From Ktedonobacter sp. SOSP1-85 (lineage in GTDB: Bacteria > Chloroflexota > Ktedonobacteria > Ktedonobacterales > Ktedonobacteraceae), in assembly GCF_016587415.1 (NCBI RefSeq), contig NZ_BNJI01000001.1:4441501-4505500 (forward strand): a stretch of 64,000 nucleotides of DNA, given 5' to 3'. A program made the translations under genes and the position numbers. How positions within the stretch are numbered: the first letter of the stretch is position 1; each line of letters opens with the position of its first letter. Shown one piece after another: positions 49,813-57,588 of this stretch. The notes under the pieces are model-generated. The model was not told the DNA's origin, searched no databases, and was given only the letters and a program-made list of their open reading frames with translations.

Positions 49813-50649
49813 ATGTTTGATCCGCGTGATCCCTATGAACGCTATTACTGGCATTATGAGTCTCGTCGCCCGCTTTCGATGGCGCAGATTATTGCGCTGG
49901 GGAGCGTTGACGCGAAGACCTCCGCCCTGATCTGGCTTTTGCTCGAAAATGGTTCTTCCTTGACGGTTGCTGGCCCGACCGATCCCCAGCCAGGTGTTGG
50001 GAAGACAACGACGCTTAATGCCCTGCTCCAGTTCTTGCCTGAGGGGACTTCCCTGGCGTATATGGCGGGCATGTATGAAAATTTTGCCTTTACTAATCTT
50101 CCAGATATTGATCCTAAGACCACATATGCGCTTTGCAACGAGGTGAGCGATCATCTGCCTATTTATATGTGGGGGCGCGTGGCGCGTCGCTACCTGACCC
50201 TGCCTGCGAAGGGGTACCATATCGCGACCAGCGTGCATGCCGACACTATTGATGATGTTATGCGTATGTATCAGCGTACCTTGCGGGTTGGCCCGGAGGA
50301 TACGCGTCGCCTGGGCCTGGTGGTGAATATTGGCCTGGTGGGGCGGCTCTATCCCCCGCGTCGCCGCTGGTTTAGCACGCATTTTATTCAGCCGAATGTC
50401 AATCCTGACAAGCCGGAGGTGGCCGAGCCACTACCGCTCTCCCTCTGGAATCAGGTGGATGATACATTCCTGTATGCAGACCAGGCGATCCTGGATGGCC
50501 TGGCGAACTGGATAGGAATTTCGAGCCAGCAGTTTGCTACTGAAGTGACGCGACGGACCGAGTTCCTCGAAGAGATCTCTCAGGGATCGGGCCTCGATCA
50601 GGAGGAGATGTTTGAGGCTGTCGCCCAGTTTCGCGAGCAGCAGCCCTAG
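49813..50649 (+). CDS. Secretion/pilus ATPase-like protein (GspE/PilT-type P-loop)
   Basis: ATG 49813 after GGAAGGGAAG gives 278 residues. A P-loop (LTVAGPTDPQPGVGKTTTLNALLQFLPEG) is followed by the PilT/GspE-like ALCNEV box and a GYHIATSVHADTIDDVMRMYQRTL segment, equivalent to the GHlv.tTlHt histidine box. It lacks the N-terminal domain of true secretion ATPases and has degenerate Walker B acidic residues. No pilus or secretion genes lie nearby. It may be a stand-alone nucleotide-dependent regulator. Confidence 0.7.
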   Translation: MFDPRDPYERYYWHYESRRPLSMAQIIALGSVDAKTSALIWLLLENGSSLTVAGPTDPQPGVGKTTTLNALLQFLPEGTSLAYMAGMYENFAFTNLPDIDPKTTYALCNEVSDHLPIYMWGRVARRYLTLPAKGYHIATSVHADTIDDVMRMYQRTLRVGPEDTRRLGLVVNIGLVGRLYPPRRRWFSTHFIQPNVNPDKPEVAEPLPLSLWNQVDDTFLYADQAILDGLANWIGISSQQFATEVTRRTEFLEEISQGSGLDQEEMFEAVAQFREQQP

Positions 50650-50757
50650 GGAGGCACGACGCGTGCTTCAGCAGCGTTGTCATACGTGAAATAGAAGCAG
50701 CCCTGCAATTGTTCATATTAATAAGTAGTCAAAAATTAAGAAAGGAAGGTGTGCCTG

Positions 50758-50823
50758 ATGTCGCACTCCTATGTGGCCCTGGCTGGTGAAGGACGCTGGC
50801 CACGCATCTGCAATCAACACTAG
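50758..50823 (+). CDS. Possible 21-residue leader peptide upstream of the glycosyltransferase
   Basis: ATG 50758 with a good SD (AAAGGAAGG, 8-9 nt upstream) encodes MSHSYVALAGEGRWPRICNQ plus H, ending 31 nt before the glycosyltransferase ATG. The SD and position suggest a translated upstream ORF, but no attenuator hairpin with T-run follows. It could be chance. Confidence 0.35.
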   Translation: MSHSYVALAGEGRWPRICNQH

Positions 50824-50854
50824 CACCAATTGAAGAAAGAGGAGCCTCTCTAAC

Positions 50855-52078
50855 ATGTCATATTCTGTTGCCATGCTCAGTGTCCACACGTCTCCGCTCG
50901 ATGCTCCAGGACGTACCAAGGATGCTGGTGGTATGAATGTTTATATTCGTGCTCTCGCCCATGCGCTCTCGCTGCGCGGTATCCAGGTTGACATCTTTAC
51001 CCGTAAAACTGATCCATCTACCCCCCAGGTTGTGCACCTTGATAGCCAGGTGCGTGTGATTCATATTCCCGCAGGTCCTCAAGCTCCCACACATAAGAAT
51101 GAGCTGTACCAGTACCTCCCTACCTTTGTGCGCAACATAGATGAGTTTCGAGCCGAAGAGCAGGGTGAGTACGATCTGGTGCATAGCCACTACTGGCTCT
51201 CTGGCGTTGCCGGACTCGCGCTGTCTGAACTCTGGCAGGTCCCCCATGTGACCATGTTCCATACGTTGGCGCGCCTCAAACAGATGGCGCACCCTGATGA
51301 GCCAGAACCTCCTCTACGCCTGGAGATGGAGCAGCAATTAATCCAGCAGGTGGATCGAATTATCGCCGCGACTGGTGACGAACGCTCCCAGATTCTGCGC
51401 TTCTGCGGCGCGGCCTCGCGCAGTGTGCGTGTGATTCCCTGTGGCGTAGATATCGAGCTCTTTCAGCCATATGATCAGCGCCAGGCACGCGCTCAACTGG
51501 GCTTTTCAAATCAGCAGCCCCTGCTGCTCTTCGCCGGGCGGCTGGACCCGTTTAAGGGACCCGATGTGCTGTTACGCGCCGCCGCCATGATGCAGGAAGA
51601 GGCGCAGATCGTGATTGTGGGTGGTCGTTCAGAGCAGGATGAGGATGTGCGTAAGCTACGCGAACTGGCGGCCCAACTGGGGATTGCCGAGCGCACCCAC
51701 TTCCTGGAGGCGCAGCCCCAGGGGCGGATGCCCTTGTTCTATAGTGCCGCCGATGTCACCGTTGTTCCCTCCTATCACGAAAGCTTTGGCTTCGCCGCCG
51801 TGGAGTCGCTGGCCTGTGGTACGCCTGTGGTCGCGACGCGTGCGGGTGGATTGATGACCGTGGTGCGCCATGATGAGACCGGCTTCCTGGTGCCGCGCGC
51901 CCCTGGTTTCTTCGCCGAGCGCCTGGATGCGTTACTGCGTGAACCTGCGTTGCGTGAGTGTATAGCACAGGCCACGCGCAACTCAGTGTTACGCTTTAGC
52001 TGGGACAGCGTGGCGGAACAGGTGCAGCATCTCTACGAGGCCCTCCTGGATGAGGCCAGTTGCTTGATCGCGCAATAA
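50855..52078 (+). CDS. GT4-family glycosyltransferase (MshA / sucrose-phosphate-synthase-like)
   Basis: The 407-residue retaining GT-B enzyme begins SYSVAMLSVHTSPLDAPGRTKDAGGMNVYIRALAHAL, the MshA-type acceptor domain with GGMNVY, then DLVHSHYWLSGVAGL. The donor domain has FAGRLDPFKGPDVLLRAA, SAADVTVVPSYHESFGFAAVESLACGTPVVATRAGG (EX7E motif) and a typical C-terminus. MshA starts mycothiol synthesis in actinobacteria; close relatives make other glycosides, so the product is not certain. No other mycothiol genes are in the window. SD AGAAAGAGGAG. Confidence 0.88.
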   Translation: MSYSVAMLSVHTSPLDAPGRTKDAGGMNVYIRALAHALSLRGIQVDIFTRKTDPSTPQVVHLDSQVRVIHIPAGPQAPTHKNELYQYLPTFVRNIDEFRAEEQGEYDLVHSHYWLSGVAGLALSELWQVPHVTMFHTLARLKQMAHPDEPEPPLRLEMEQQLIQQVDRIIAATGDERSQILRFCGAASRSVRVIPCGVDIELFQPYDQRQARAQLGFSNQQPLLLFAGRLDPFKGPDVLLRAAAMMQEEAQIVIVGGRSEQDEDVRKLRELAAQLGIAERTHFLEAQPQGRMPLFYSAADVTVVPSYHESFGFAAVESLACGTPVVATRAGGLMTVVRHDETGFLVPRAPGFFAERLDALLREPALRECIAQATRNSVLRFSWDSVAEQVQHLYEALLDEASCLIAQ

Positions 52079-52118
52079 ATTGTGTGAGAGGCAGATAGGT
52101 GAAGGTGGGTATGGGACG

Positions 52119-52172
52119 ACGCTACTTGCGTACGCGTCTACTTCCGGAAGTAGACGCGTACGCAAGTAGCGT
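52119..52172. terminator. 54-bp perfect palindrome between convergent genes
   Basis: Arms 52119-52145 and 52146-52172 are perfectly complementary without a loop (centre cttcc/ggaag). It lies between the glycosyltransferase and S53 peptidase stop codons. Confidence 0.75.
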
Positions 52173-52175
52173 TGA

Positions 52176-54047
52176 TTAGCTCTCCATGCTCAGGATGGCC
52201 GCGAAATTGGGGGAACCCCAGCCGGTGGTGTAGTCCCAGCCTTTGGTGGCGGGATAGAACAGGTTATCGCCCTGAGTAATGTCGGTATAGGGCTGGTTGC
52301 TGCCTGCCTTGTTAGCCAGGCGATAGAACTCGGGGATGCCACCAAGTGGGCGCTTTCCACTCTGGCGGAGCCCTTGATCGACCAGGGCTGTGCCAGCGGC
52401 GGCGATGGGAGCTGCCGCGCTGGTGCCACCGCTGCGCACCCAGATGCTATCATAATAGATGCAGATATTGGGATATGCCGCCGCGGCGATATCGGGAACC
52501 TGGCGTAAGCCGTTGGGGGCCTGAAGCGTCTGAGGTGGCAGGGTGCGTACAAAGACGCCCTGAGTTGTGCCATCATAGGACGTGGTCACGCCATCCCCAG
52601 CCTGCCAGCTCGGGCGTGTAAACGCGGAGTTCTGACTCACGCCGCCGCCTGACCCCCAGGAGTTCTGGCAGACGGACGTGCCATCATCGCCACCCCAGAC
52701 GGTTTCGCTGGAGCGCTGGAGATCATTACCAACCTGTAAGTAGGTGCCACCAACAGAGATGGCGTAGGGAGCGCTGCTGGGAAAGGAGACCTCTGCGATC
52801 TGGGGAAAACGTGCACGCAGGCTGTACGCGCCACAATCGCCGCTACTTATAAAGACCGAGATGCCCTCGGCGGCGAGATTGCGCAGACTGTTATTGATCG
52901 CGATCTGATCACTGGTGCTAAACATCTCCTCGCCCAGCCCATAGCTGACGCTCAGCACCTGGACTTTATGATCACTGGCCACGCGATTAAAGACATCGAG
53001 CATGCCCTGTGCAAATGAGGTGACCTGCGAGATAGGGTTATTGGCGTCTTGTAACTGCGTCTGATAGACCAGAATACTGGCTTTGGGTGCTAGCCCGGCG
53101 ATCAGCTCGACATCCATTGTGGCCTCGCCCTCGCCCGTGCCAGGAGGAAGAGGTGTGCCCACATCGATATTCTGGATTGAAGGCATGCTCTGCCCTGTGC
53201 AGGCGATATAATTCTGCACATCATTGATGTCATATGGATCGCCAAACTCGGCGATGCCAATCGTGGCCCCCTGGCCTTGCAGACCTTTCTTGTATAGTTG
53301 ATCAACCTGGTAGGCTGACGCGAGTTTTTGCTGGGTGAGAGTTTGCTTCGCGCCATATTTGGTGCAATTGCTCTCCTGGCCCAGTTGTTGTATATGCGTG
53401 TTCTGACGTGGCGGTTTGATGTCGGGAAGCGCGAGATTATTCAGGCCTGCAATGGTCTGGATATAGGGTTCAATGGAACTGGGAAGGTGCGGATCTTTGT
53501 TCTGCATATAGAATTGTTGATCCAGAAGAGAGAAGGCGTAGAGCTGGGTTCCCAGAGAGGTCTGAATAGTCTGGACCGTGGCCTGAGCCTTGATAGAGCT
53601 ATGCAAGGGATCGGTGCGGATCTGGGTGTAGCCCTGTTGCGTTAGCCAGGTCTGGATCTGTTTGGTCTGGGCATCCGGCATCGCGAAGCGCTGGACTAAT
53701 TGCTCGGGCGTCAGAAACTGGTGGAAGCTTGCCGAGCCAGGCGTATAGAGTTGAGTGACGAAGGCATTCAGCGCATCATCGTCAAAGGCCAGGTTAAAGG
53801 TCAGCGTCAGCTGGTTCCCTGGCGACAAGGGCGAACCAAGAAGCGCGGCTTGCGCCTCTAGCGGTTGATTGGCTAGAGGACCGGGCTTGCGCGTGGGGGC
53901 CTTGCGTGGCGCACCGCCCGGACTGGCATTGGTAGCGCTGGTGTTGCCTCCACTATTATCAGCGGTACAGGCGCTCAATAAGGCGCTTAGTAAGACAGTT
54001 ATCAGGAGTAGGAGCGCGGAAAGGAACGCTCGGTTACGTGTGGCCAC
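52176..54047 (-). CDS. S53 family serine-carboxyl peptidase (sedolisin/kumamolisin-like), lipoprotein
   Basis: GTG 54047 follows a GGAGG SD. A lipoprotein signal (LLLLITVLLSALLSAC) precedes a Pro-kumamolisin activation domain (LSPGNQLTLTFNLAFDDDALNAFVTQLYTPGSASFHQFLTPEQLVQRFAMPDAQ). The catalytic domain has the Glu-Asp pair in GEGEATMDVELIAGLAP, the oxyanion Asp in FISSGDCGAY, and the nucleophile in RSGGTSAAAPIAAAG, ending with a Ca-site-like GDNLFYPATKGWDYTTGWGSPNF. These enzymes work at acid pH outside the cell, in line with an acid-tolerant soil bacterium. About 623 residues, full length. Confidence 0.95.
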   Translation of the reverse strand: MATRNRAFLSALLLLITVLLSALLSACTADNSGGNTSATNASPGGAPRKAPTRKPGPLANQPLEAQAALLGSPLSPGNQLTLTFNLAFDDDALNAFVTQLYTPGSASFHQFLTPEQLVQRFAMPDAQTKQIQTWLTQQGYTQIRTDPLHSSIKAQATVQTIQTSLGTQLYAFSLLDQQFYMQNKDPHLPSSIEPYIQTIAGLNNLALPDIKPPRQNTHIQQLGQESNCTKYGAKQTLTQQKLASAYQVDQLYKKGLQGQGATIGIAEFGDPYDINDVQNYIACTGQSMPSIQNIDVGTPLPPGTGEGEATMDVELIAGLAPKASILVYQTQLQDANNPISQVTSFAQGMLDVFNRVASDHKVQVLSVSYGLGEEMFSTSDQIAINNSLRNLAAEGISVFISSGDCGAYSLRARFPQIAEVSFPSSAPYAISVGGTYLQVGNDLQRSSETVWGGDDGTSVCQNSWGSGGGVSQNSAFTRPSWQAGDGVTTSYDGTTQGVFVRTLPPQTLQAPNGLRQVPDIAAAAYPNICIYYDSIWVRSGGTSAAAPIAAAGTALVDQGLRQSGKRPLGGIPEFYRLANKAGSNQPYTDITQGDNLFYPATKGWDYTTGWGSPNFAAILSMES

Positions 54048-54206
54048 ATCTACCTCCAAGTAGTAGCGATAAAGGCAAGTTGTACTAGCAAGAAGTGTAC
54101 GCAACCTTGATGAGAGGCGCTATGAGAGGAGCCATACATTGAATGTGAAATAACTAACTTATGCGCACCTAATTTTGGCTAAGCTAGCGCCATATACACT
54201 TATTCC

Positions 54207-54282
54207 GGGTAAGGAGTGGTGGTGCAGGCTGCCAGCACGCACCACCACTCCTTACCCAGGCAAGCGCCGCAGGCGTGAGGAG
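54207..54282. repeat. 19-bp hairpin next to a short GC palindrome
   Basis: Arms 54207-54225 and 54239-54257 with a 13-nt loop, followed by caagcgccgcaggcgtgagg, the reverse complement of the units at 10657 and 39961. It lies in the 894-nt space upstream of the S53 gene. Apart from it and the small transcribed unit at 54443-54674, that space shows no feature I can name. Confidence 0.65.
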
Positions 54283-54442
54283 CCACGACCGAAAGTTGCG
54301 CATCGGATTCGCTAACAGTGATCTTACTGATACGTAAACGCTATGGATGCGGTTATTTTCGGTGTGAGGATATGTGAGGTCGGGGAAGATGTATGAGTGC
54401 ATGGGAAAATGTAGAAGGGTAGACTTTCAACTTTCTCTATGG

Positions 54443-54674
54443 TATAATCATTTCATCACGAGACACTATTGATCAGGCATCCATGCCGAGAAGCAATGTT
54501 CTGCTTCTCAGGCGTTTACACTCGAGAGTACGAGTGGGAGGCTACATGCTTATGGGTTCAGTCTCAACAACTTCGCCACACTATCAGCTGAAATATACGC
54601 TGCTGGCGTCTGACGAGACGAACACCGATGCATAGCAACACGCACTAGGGACATTTCGCCCTGGTGTTTTTTTT
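54443..54674 (+). ncRNA. Candidate small transcript with strong promoter and intrinsic terminator
   Basis: An extended -10 (TGGTATAAT, hexamer 54443-54448) starts a unit of about 220 nt ending in an 8-bp stem cactaggg/ccctggtg (54643-54650, 54659-54666) with eight T. The RNA would contain a gagaagca/tgcttctc hairpin near 54490-54512 and a 29-codon ORF. It may be a small RNA or a small-protein mRNA. Confidence 0.5.
54546..54635 (+). CDS. Possible small protein of 29 residues
   Basis: ATG 54546 after SD GGGAGG encodes MLMGSVSTTSPHYQLKYTLL followed by ASDETNTDA and a stop, directly in front of an intrinsic terminator. The promoter-SD-ORF-terminator order supports expression. It matches no family I know. 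Confidence 0.45.
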   Translation: MLMGSVSTTSPHYQLKYTLLASDETNTDA

Positions 54675-54941
54675 ATACCTTGAAAACTGGATAGTCGCTC
54701 TTACGTGGACGGGTACATCCCTACATTGCTCCTTTGGCATTTTGAGCCCTGGCTCGGAGGACCGCTTCTGCTTCGATCCTGAGCGGTATTTGTCCTGCAA
54801 AGAAAGGAGGCCGCATCTCTTTTTTGAGCGTTCGGCACTGTACTTCGTTGAATACAAGAGTGTAGGAGACGTAAGCAGGCCTAAGTGATAAACGGTATGT
54901 GGTACGGTAGTGGTTTTTAGAATTCAAGGAGAGTGCAGACC

Positions 54942-55223
54942 ATGAACTCGAGCATGATCAATAAAATCGCCAAAGCCAAACGTTACGCAGAGGAGCCGGA
55001 GCGCATTCAGTTTACCCGTTTTGAAGCCAATTTCCACGGCGAAAATGACGTTCATACCACCACTTTTGATAATGGGACGTGGGATTGCACGTGCCGCTTC
55101 TTCCATGATTGGGGTGATTGCTGTCACACTATGGCGATGCAGCGCGTGCTGGGCGTGACTATTCCCGCCGCCTATCGTCACGGTGTCCCCTCAGGCCTGG
55201 GCACAAGCCCGCTGGTGCACTAG
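54942..55223 (+). CDS. Small SWIM zinc-finger-like protein
   Basis: ATG 54942 with SD AAGGAG gives 93 residues. The middle carries a SWIM-type metal site, DNGTWDCTCRFFHDWGDCCHTMAMQRVL (C-x-C...C-x-H). SWIM domains occur in SWI2/SNF2 and transposase-related proteins and bind DNA or protein. Here the domain stands alone, as often in actinobacterial and Chloroflexota genomes. The upstream ~270 nt (54675-54941) show no clear feature. A perfect 16-bp terminator follows. Confidence 0.8.
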   Translation: MNSSMINKIAKAKRYAEEPERIQFTRFEANFHGENDVHTTTFDNGTWDCTCRFFHDWGDCCHTMAMQRVLGVTIPAAYRHGVPSGLGTSPLVH

Positions 55224-55253
55224 CAGCCCTTTCATAACCTTTTTCTCTTTGGC

Positions 55254-55314
55254 GAAAGACACTGACCGTATTTCATGTCTCTAAGGATAGGACGGTCAGT
55301 GTCTTTCTTTTTTT
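55254..55314 (+). terminator. Intrinsic terminator of the SWIM protein gene
   Basis: Perfect 16-bp stem 55254-55269 / 55292-55307 followed by a run of Ts (55307-55316 region). Confidence 0.85.
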
Positions 55315-55344
55315 TATTGCTTGGCTGGTTATTTTTAGAGCAGA

Positions 55345-55761
55345 CTAGAGCACACTGCCATAGGCAAAGTAAAGCACAATAATTACTACGAAGAGCAGGG
55401 TGGCAAGGATGCCAATGGTAATCAGGTCGCGTTTCACATACGCAAAATGCTCAACCGTAATCAACTGGGGGGCCGCGCGCTGGCTTCTATTTTTGGCCTG
55501 GCGACGTGCTGCCAGACGTGCGCGTGCACTTCCCTGCTCGGGAGCGACCGCTACCGGGGTACTTGCCTTTTCCTCGACAACGCTGGAAGCGACGTTCTCG
55601 ATTTCAGGTTCGGAAGTGACGATCTCTTCTTCTTCTACCTCGAGGAGAGGGCTCTCCTCTTCGCGCTCCTCAACGGCGGGCTGGATCAGTTCAATGCCTT
55701 TGGTGCGGGTCGCTTTGGAGCGCTGAGCACTTCTGCGCGCTGTTGCTGACTTCTTAGCCAT
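55345..55761 (-). CDS. Small tail-anchored membrane protein, charged N-terminus
   Basis: The 138-residue protein starts with a very basic segment (AKKSATARRSAQRSKATRTKG). An acidic Glu-rich region follows (EEREEESPLLEVEEEEIVTSEPEIE), then another basic stretch (ARARLAARRQAKNRSQRAA). It ends in one membrane helix (DLITIGILATLLFVVIIVLYFAYG). No family recognised; charge blocks with a C-terminal anchor recall small divisome or ribosome-associated membrane proteins, but that is only a resemblance. SD-like AAAGG precedes the ATG. Confidence 0.6.
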   Translation of the reverse strand: MAKKSATARRSAQRSKATRTKGIELIQPAVEEREEESPLLEVEEEEIVTSEPEIENVASSVVEEKASTPVAVAPEQGSARARLAARRQAKNRSQRAAPQLITVEHFAYVKRDLITIGILATLLFVVIIVLYFAYGSVL

Positions 55762-55934
55762 GATTGTACTCTGCCTTTCATTCGGTCAAAATGGTGTAAA
55801 GATGCTCTTCTGCTCAACAGCGTTGTGTAGAAGATCTGATAGAAGAATAGCAATGATAATGGCGTTCTTCGATGCACGTTGCTGGCATTGGTGCCATTAT
55901 ACACGAATCCAGGATATCAGTCGAGTAGGTATGT

Positions 55935-55997
55935 AGGGTGAGGTGTATCAGGTGGCGAACTGGCGGAGCCAGTTCGCCACCTGATACACCTCACCCT
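55935..55997. terminator. 30-bp perfect inverted repeat in a divergent intergenic region
   Basis: Arms 55935-55964 and 55968-55997 with a 3-nt loop; tip CTGGCGGAGCCAG. It lies between the divergent genes at 55761 (minus) and 56145 (plus), so it does not follow a gene and cannot be a simple terminator for either. Confidence 0.7.
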
Positions 55998-56144
55998 TCC
56001 CTTCTTGCTCTTTGCTGGTCGCTCTGGTTATAATTGCTAGTAAATGTTTATTTGTGGCCTGGTCTATTACTCTATCTTTTTATGCGGAAACTAACAGCGC
56101 TCCGCGCTCAAGTTTCCTATTAGGTAATAAGGAATCTAAAAGTT

Positions 56145-57119
56145 ATGTTAAAAAACGCGCAAAAACCTGCATCCCTTTCTCGTCGAGTTCATTCTCCTGT
56201 CTCTGTAACTCCAACTCTCGCGCCGCGTTCGCGCAAGACTCCCCCACCCCTGACCTTTGCCCGGTATTCGCTCGCGAAGGCGACACGCCCAGATCAAAAT
56301 GAGGATCGTATCCTGTCCCTGCCCCGGACGAGCTTAGGCGCCGTCTTTGATGGGGTGGGTGGCGAAGATGGGTATATTGGTTCACTTGTGGCCTCACAAA
56401 CAGTTCGCTCTCACTGGAAAAAAGTACTGTCCGCACGCCAGGTCTCGACCAACGATGAAGAGAGCGACGCTTCAAACATCGATCTGCTGTTGCTTTTAGA
56501 GTATGTTATCTTGCAAGCTCATCATCGGCTCTGCGCGGAGAGCACGCGCCGCACAAAAGAAGATGGCACGCCCCTGCGCCCCTGCACCACGATTGCCCTG
56601 GCCGCCCTTGACTACCAACCGAATAGCTCTGAGTGTCGTTTGCTTTGCGCGCACGTGGGCGATAGTCGCATCTACCTGCTCAAGGCCAACGGCGATTTTC
56701 ATCGGTTGACCGATGATGATGGCTTCTTCTCGCTGTTAGTAGCACGTGAGATGCTGACGCTTGAAGATGCCTGGCGTATTGACCAGGCGAGTGACGCTTC
56801 GCAACTGAGCCAGTTAGAGCGCGCCTACTTTGAGCGCCGTAACGGTATCACGCAAGCGCTGGGCGACCAGGTTGAACCTGTCGTCCACCTGGCTGAACTG
56901 GCGTTTGAGCCAGGTGATCGCGCCTTGCTCTGTACCGATGGCGTTCATGATAACCTGACCGATATCGAGATTGCTGCTATCATGCGCTCGTCTGCGCGTA
57001 CAACCGCCGCGAAGAAACTGGTGCAGCGCGCGCTTGAGTTCTCCCTCCAGGAGCACCAGGGAGTGCTTCGCGCCAAACAAGACGACATTAGCGCCCTGGT
57101 CATCAGCCGAAATTATTAG
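56145..57119 (+). CDS. PP2C-family protein phosphatase
   Basis: The 324-residue protein has PPM motifs: RYSLAKATRPDQNEDRILSLPRTSLGAVFDGVGG (metal Asp), a 30-residue insertion, CAHVGDSRIYLLKANGDFHRLTDDD, ERRNGITQALGDQ, RALLCTDGVHDNLTDIEI (metal Asp) and a final KQDDISALVI. It would dephosphorylate Ser/Thr, opposing kinases such as the one at 4909. The ~40 N-terminal residues are disordered. A REP-like repeat lies at 56085-56115 just upstream; the SD is weak, so ATG choice is uncertain. Confidence 0.9.
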   Translation: MLKNAQKPASLSRRVHSPVSVTPTLAPRSRKTPPPLTFARYSLAKATRPDQNEDRILSLPRTSLGAVFDGVGGEDGYIGSLVASQTVRSHWKKVLSARQVSTNDEESDASNIDLLLLLEYVILQAHHRLCAESTRRTKEDGTPLRPCTTIALAALDYQPNSSECRLLCAHVGDSRIYLLKANGDFHRLTDDDGFFSLLVAREMLTLEDAWRIDQASDASQLSQLERAYFERRNGITQALGDQVEPVVHLAELAFEPGDRALLCTDGVHDNLTDIEIAAIMRSSARTTAAKKLVQRALEFSLQEHQGVLRAKQDDISALVISRNY

Positions 57120-57128
57120 AAGGTCTGA

Positions 57129-57205
57129 CGCTGCTAAAGCACGCGTCTCCATATGATACTACGAGAATGTCGTACTATTATATGGAGGCGCGTGCTTTAG
57201 CAGCG
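57129..57205. terminator. Imperfect ~36-bp inverted repeat after the PP2C gene
   Basis: Arms 57129-57164 and 57170-57205 with two G-U pairs and one C/C mismatch. It is the least perfect of the long set, and may show how they decay. Confidence 0.65.
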
Positions 57206-57340
57206 CCGTCAGCAATCTTCTCTATGTATCATCGACAGGCAAAGGGAATTCATCCAGTTTATGTGTCTCTTCTTCATCGCGCCGCGAGCCGAGGCAAGGT
57301 TTGAAAGAGAATTGGATGGCCTTGCGCTGGCCTTGCTGTT

Positions 57341-57497
57341 TGACAACTTGTCTCTACTATGCTACCCTAGACGTTGGCAGTAAAGGTCTGAAGAGGCGTA
57401 TACTCGTCTGAGGGACTGGAACTGAGGGATTGAAATCAAGAACAGGCAATGCCTGCTCAGAATCATAGGCTAGCCCCCCATCTGGCTAGTCTTTTTG
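57341..57497 (+). promoter_or_regulatory. mnmA promoter and leader with terminator-like hairpin
   Basis: TTGACA (57341-57346) and TACCCT (57364-57369) are spaced 17 nt. The leader of ~210 nt contains a caggcaatgcctg hairpin (57443-57455) and a ctagcc/ggctag stem (57470-57475, 57484-57489) with a following TCTTTTT. This could attenuate mnmA-lepA transcription. The rest of 57206-57588 shows nothing else. Confidence 0.45.
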
Positions 57498-57588
57498 CTA
57501 TTATCGGTCGTATCTCGTTCCACTCTCTACGCTTGCTGCGACCGCGGTCGTCATGTTAGTCAACTACAACTAGGCAGGGTATTATATT

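Noticed and set aside
54664..54888. 74-residue ORF starting in the T-run of a terminator
   Set aside because: No SD, low-complexity start, composition not coding-like.
57410..57500. T-box leader before mnmA
   Set aside because: No GGGTGGNACCGCG T-box sequence; only a hairpin with a short T-run.
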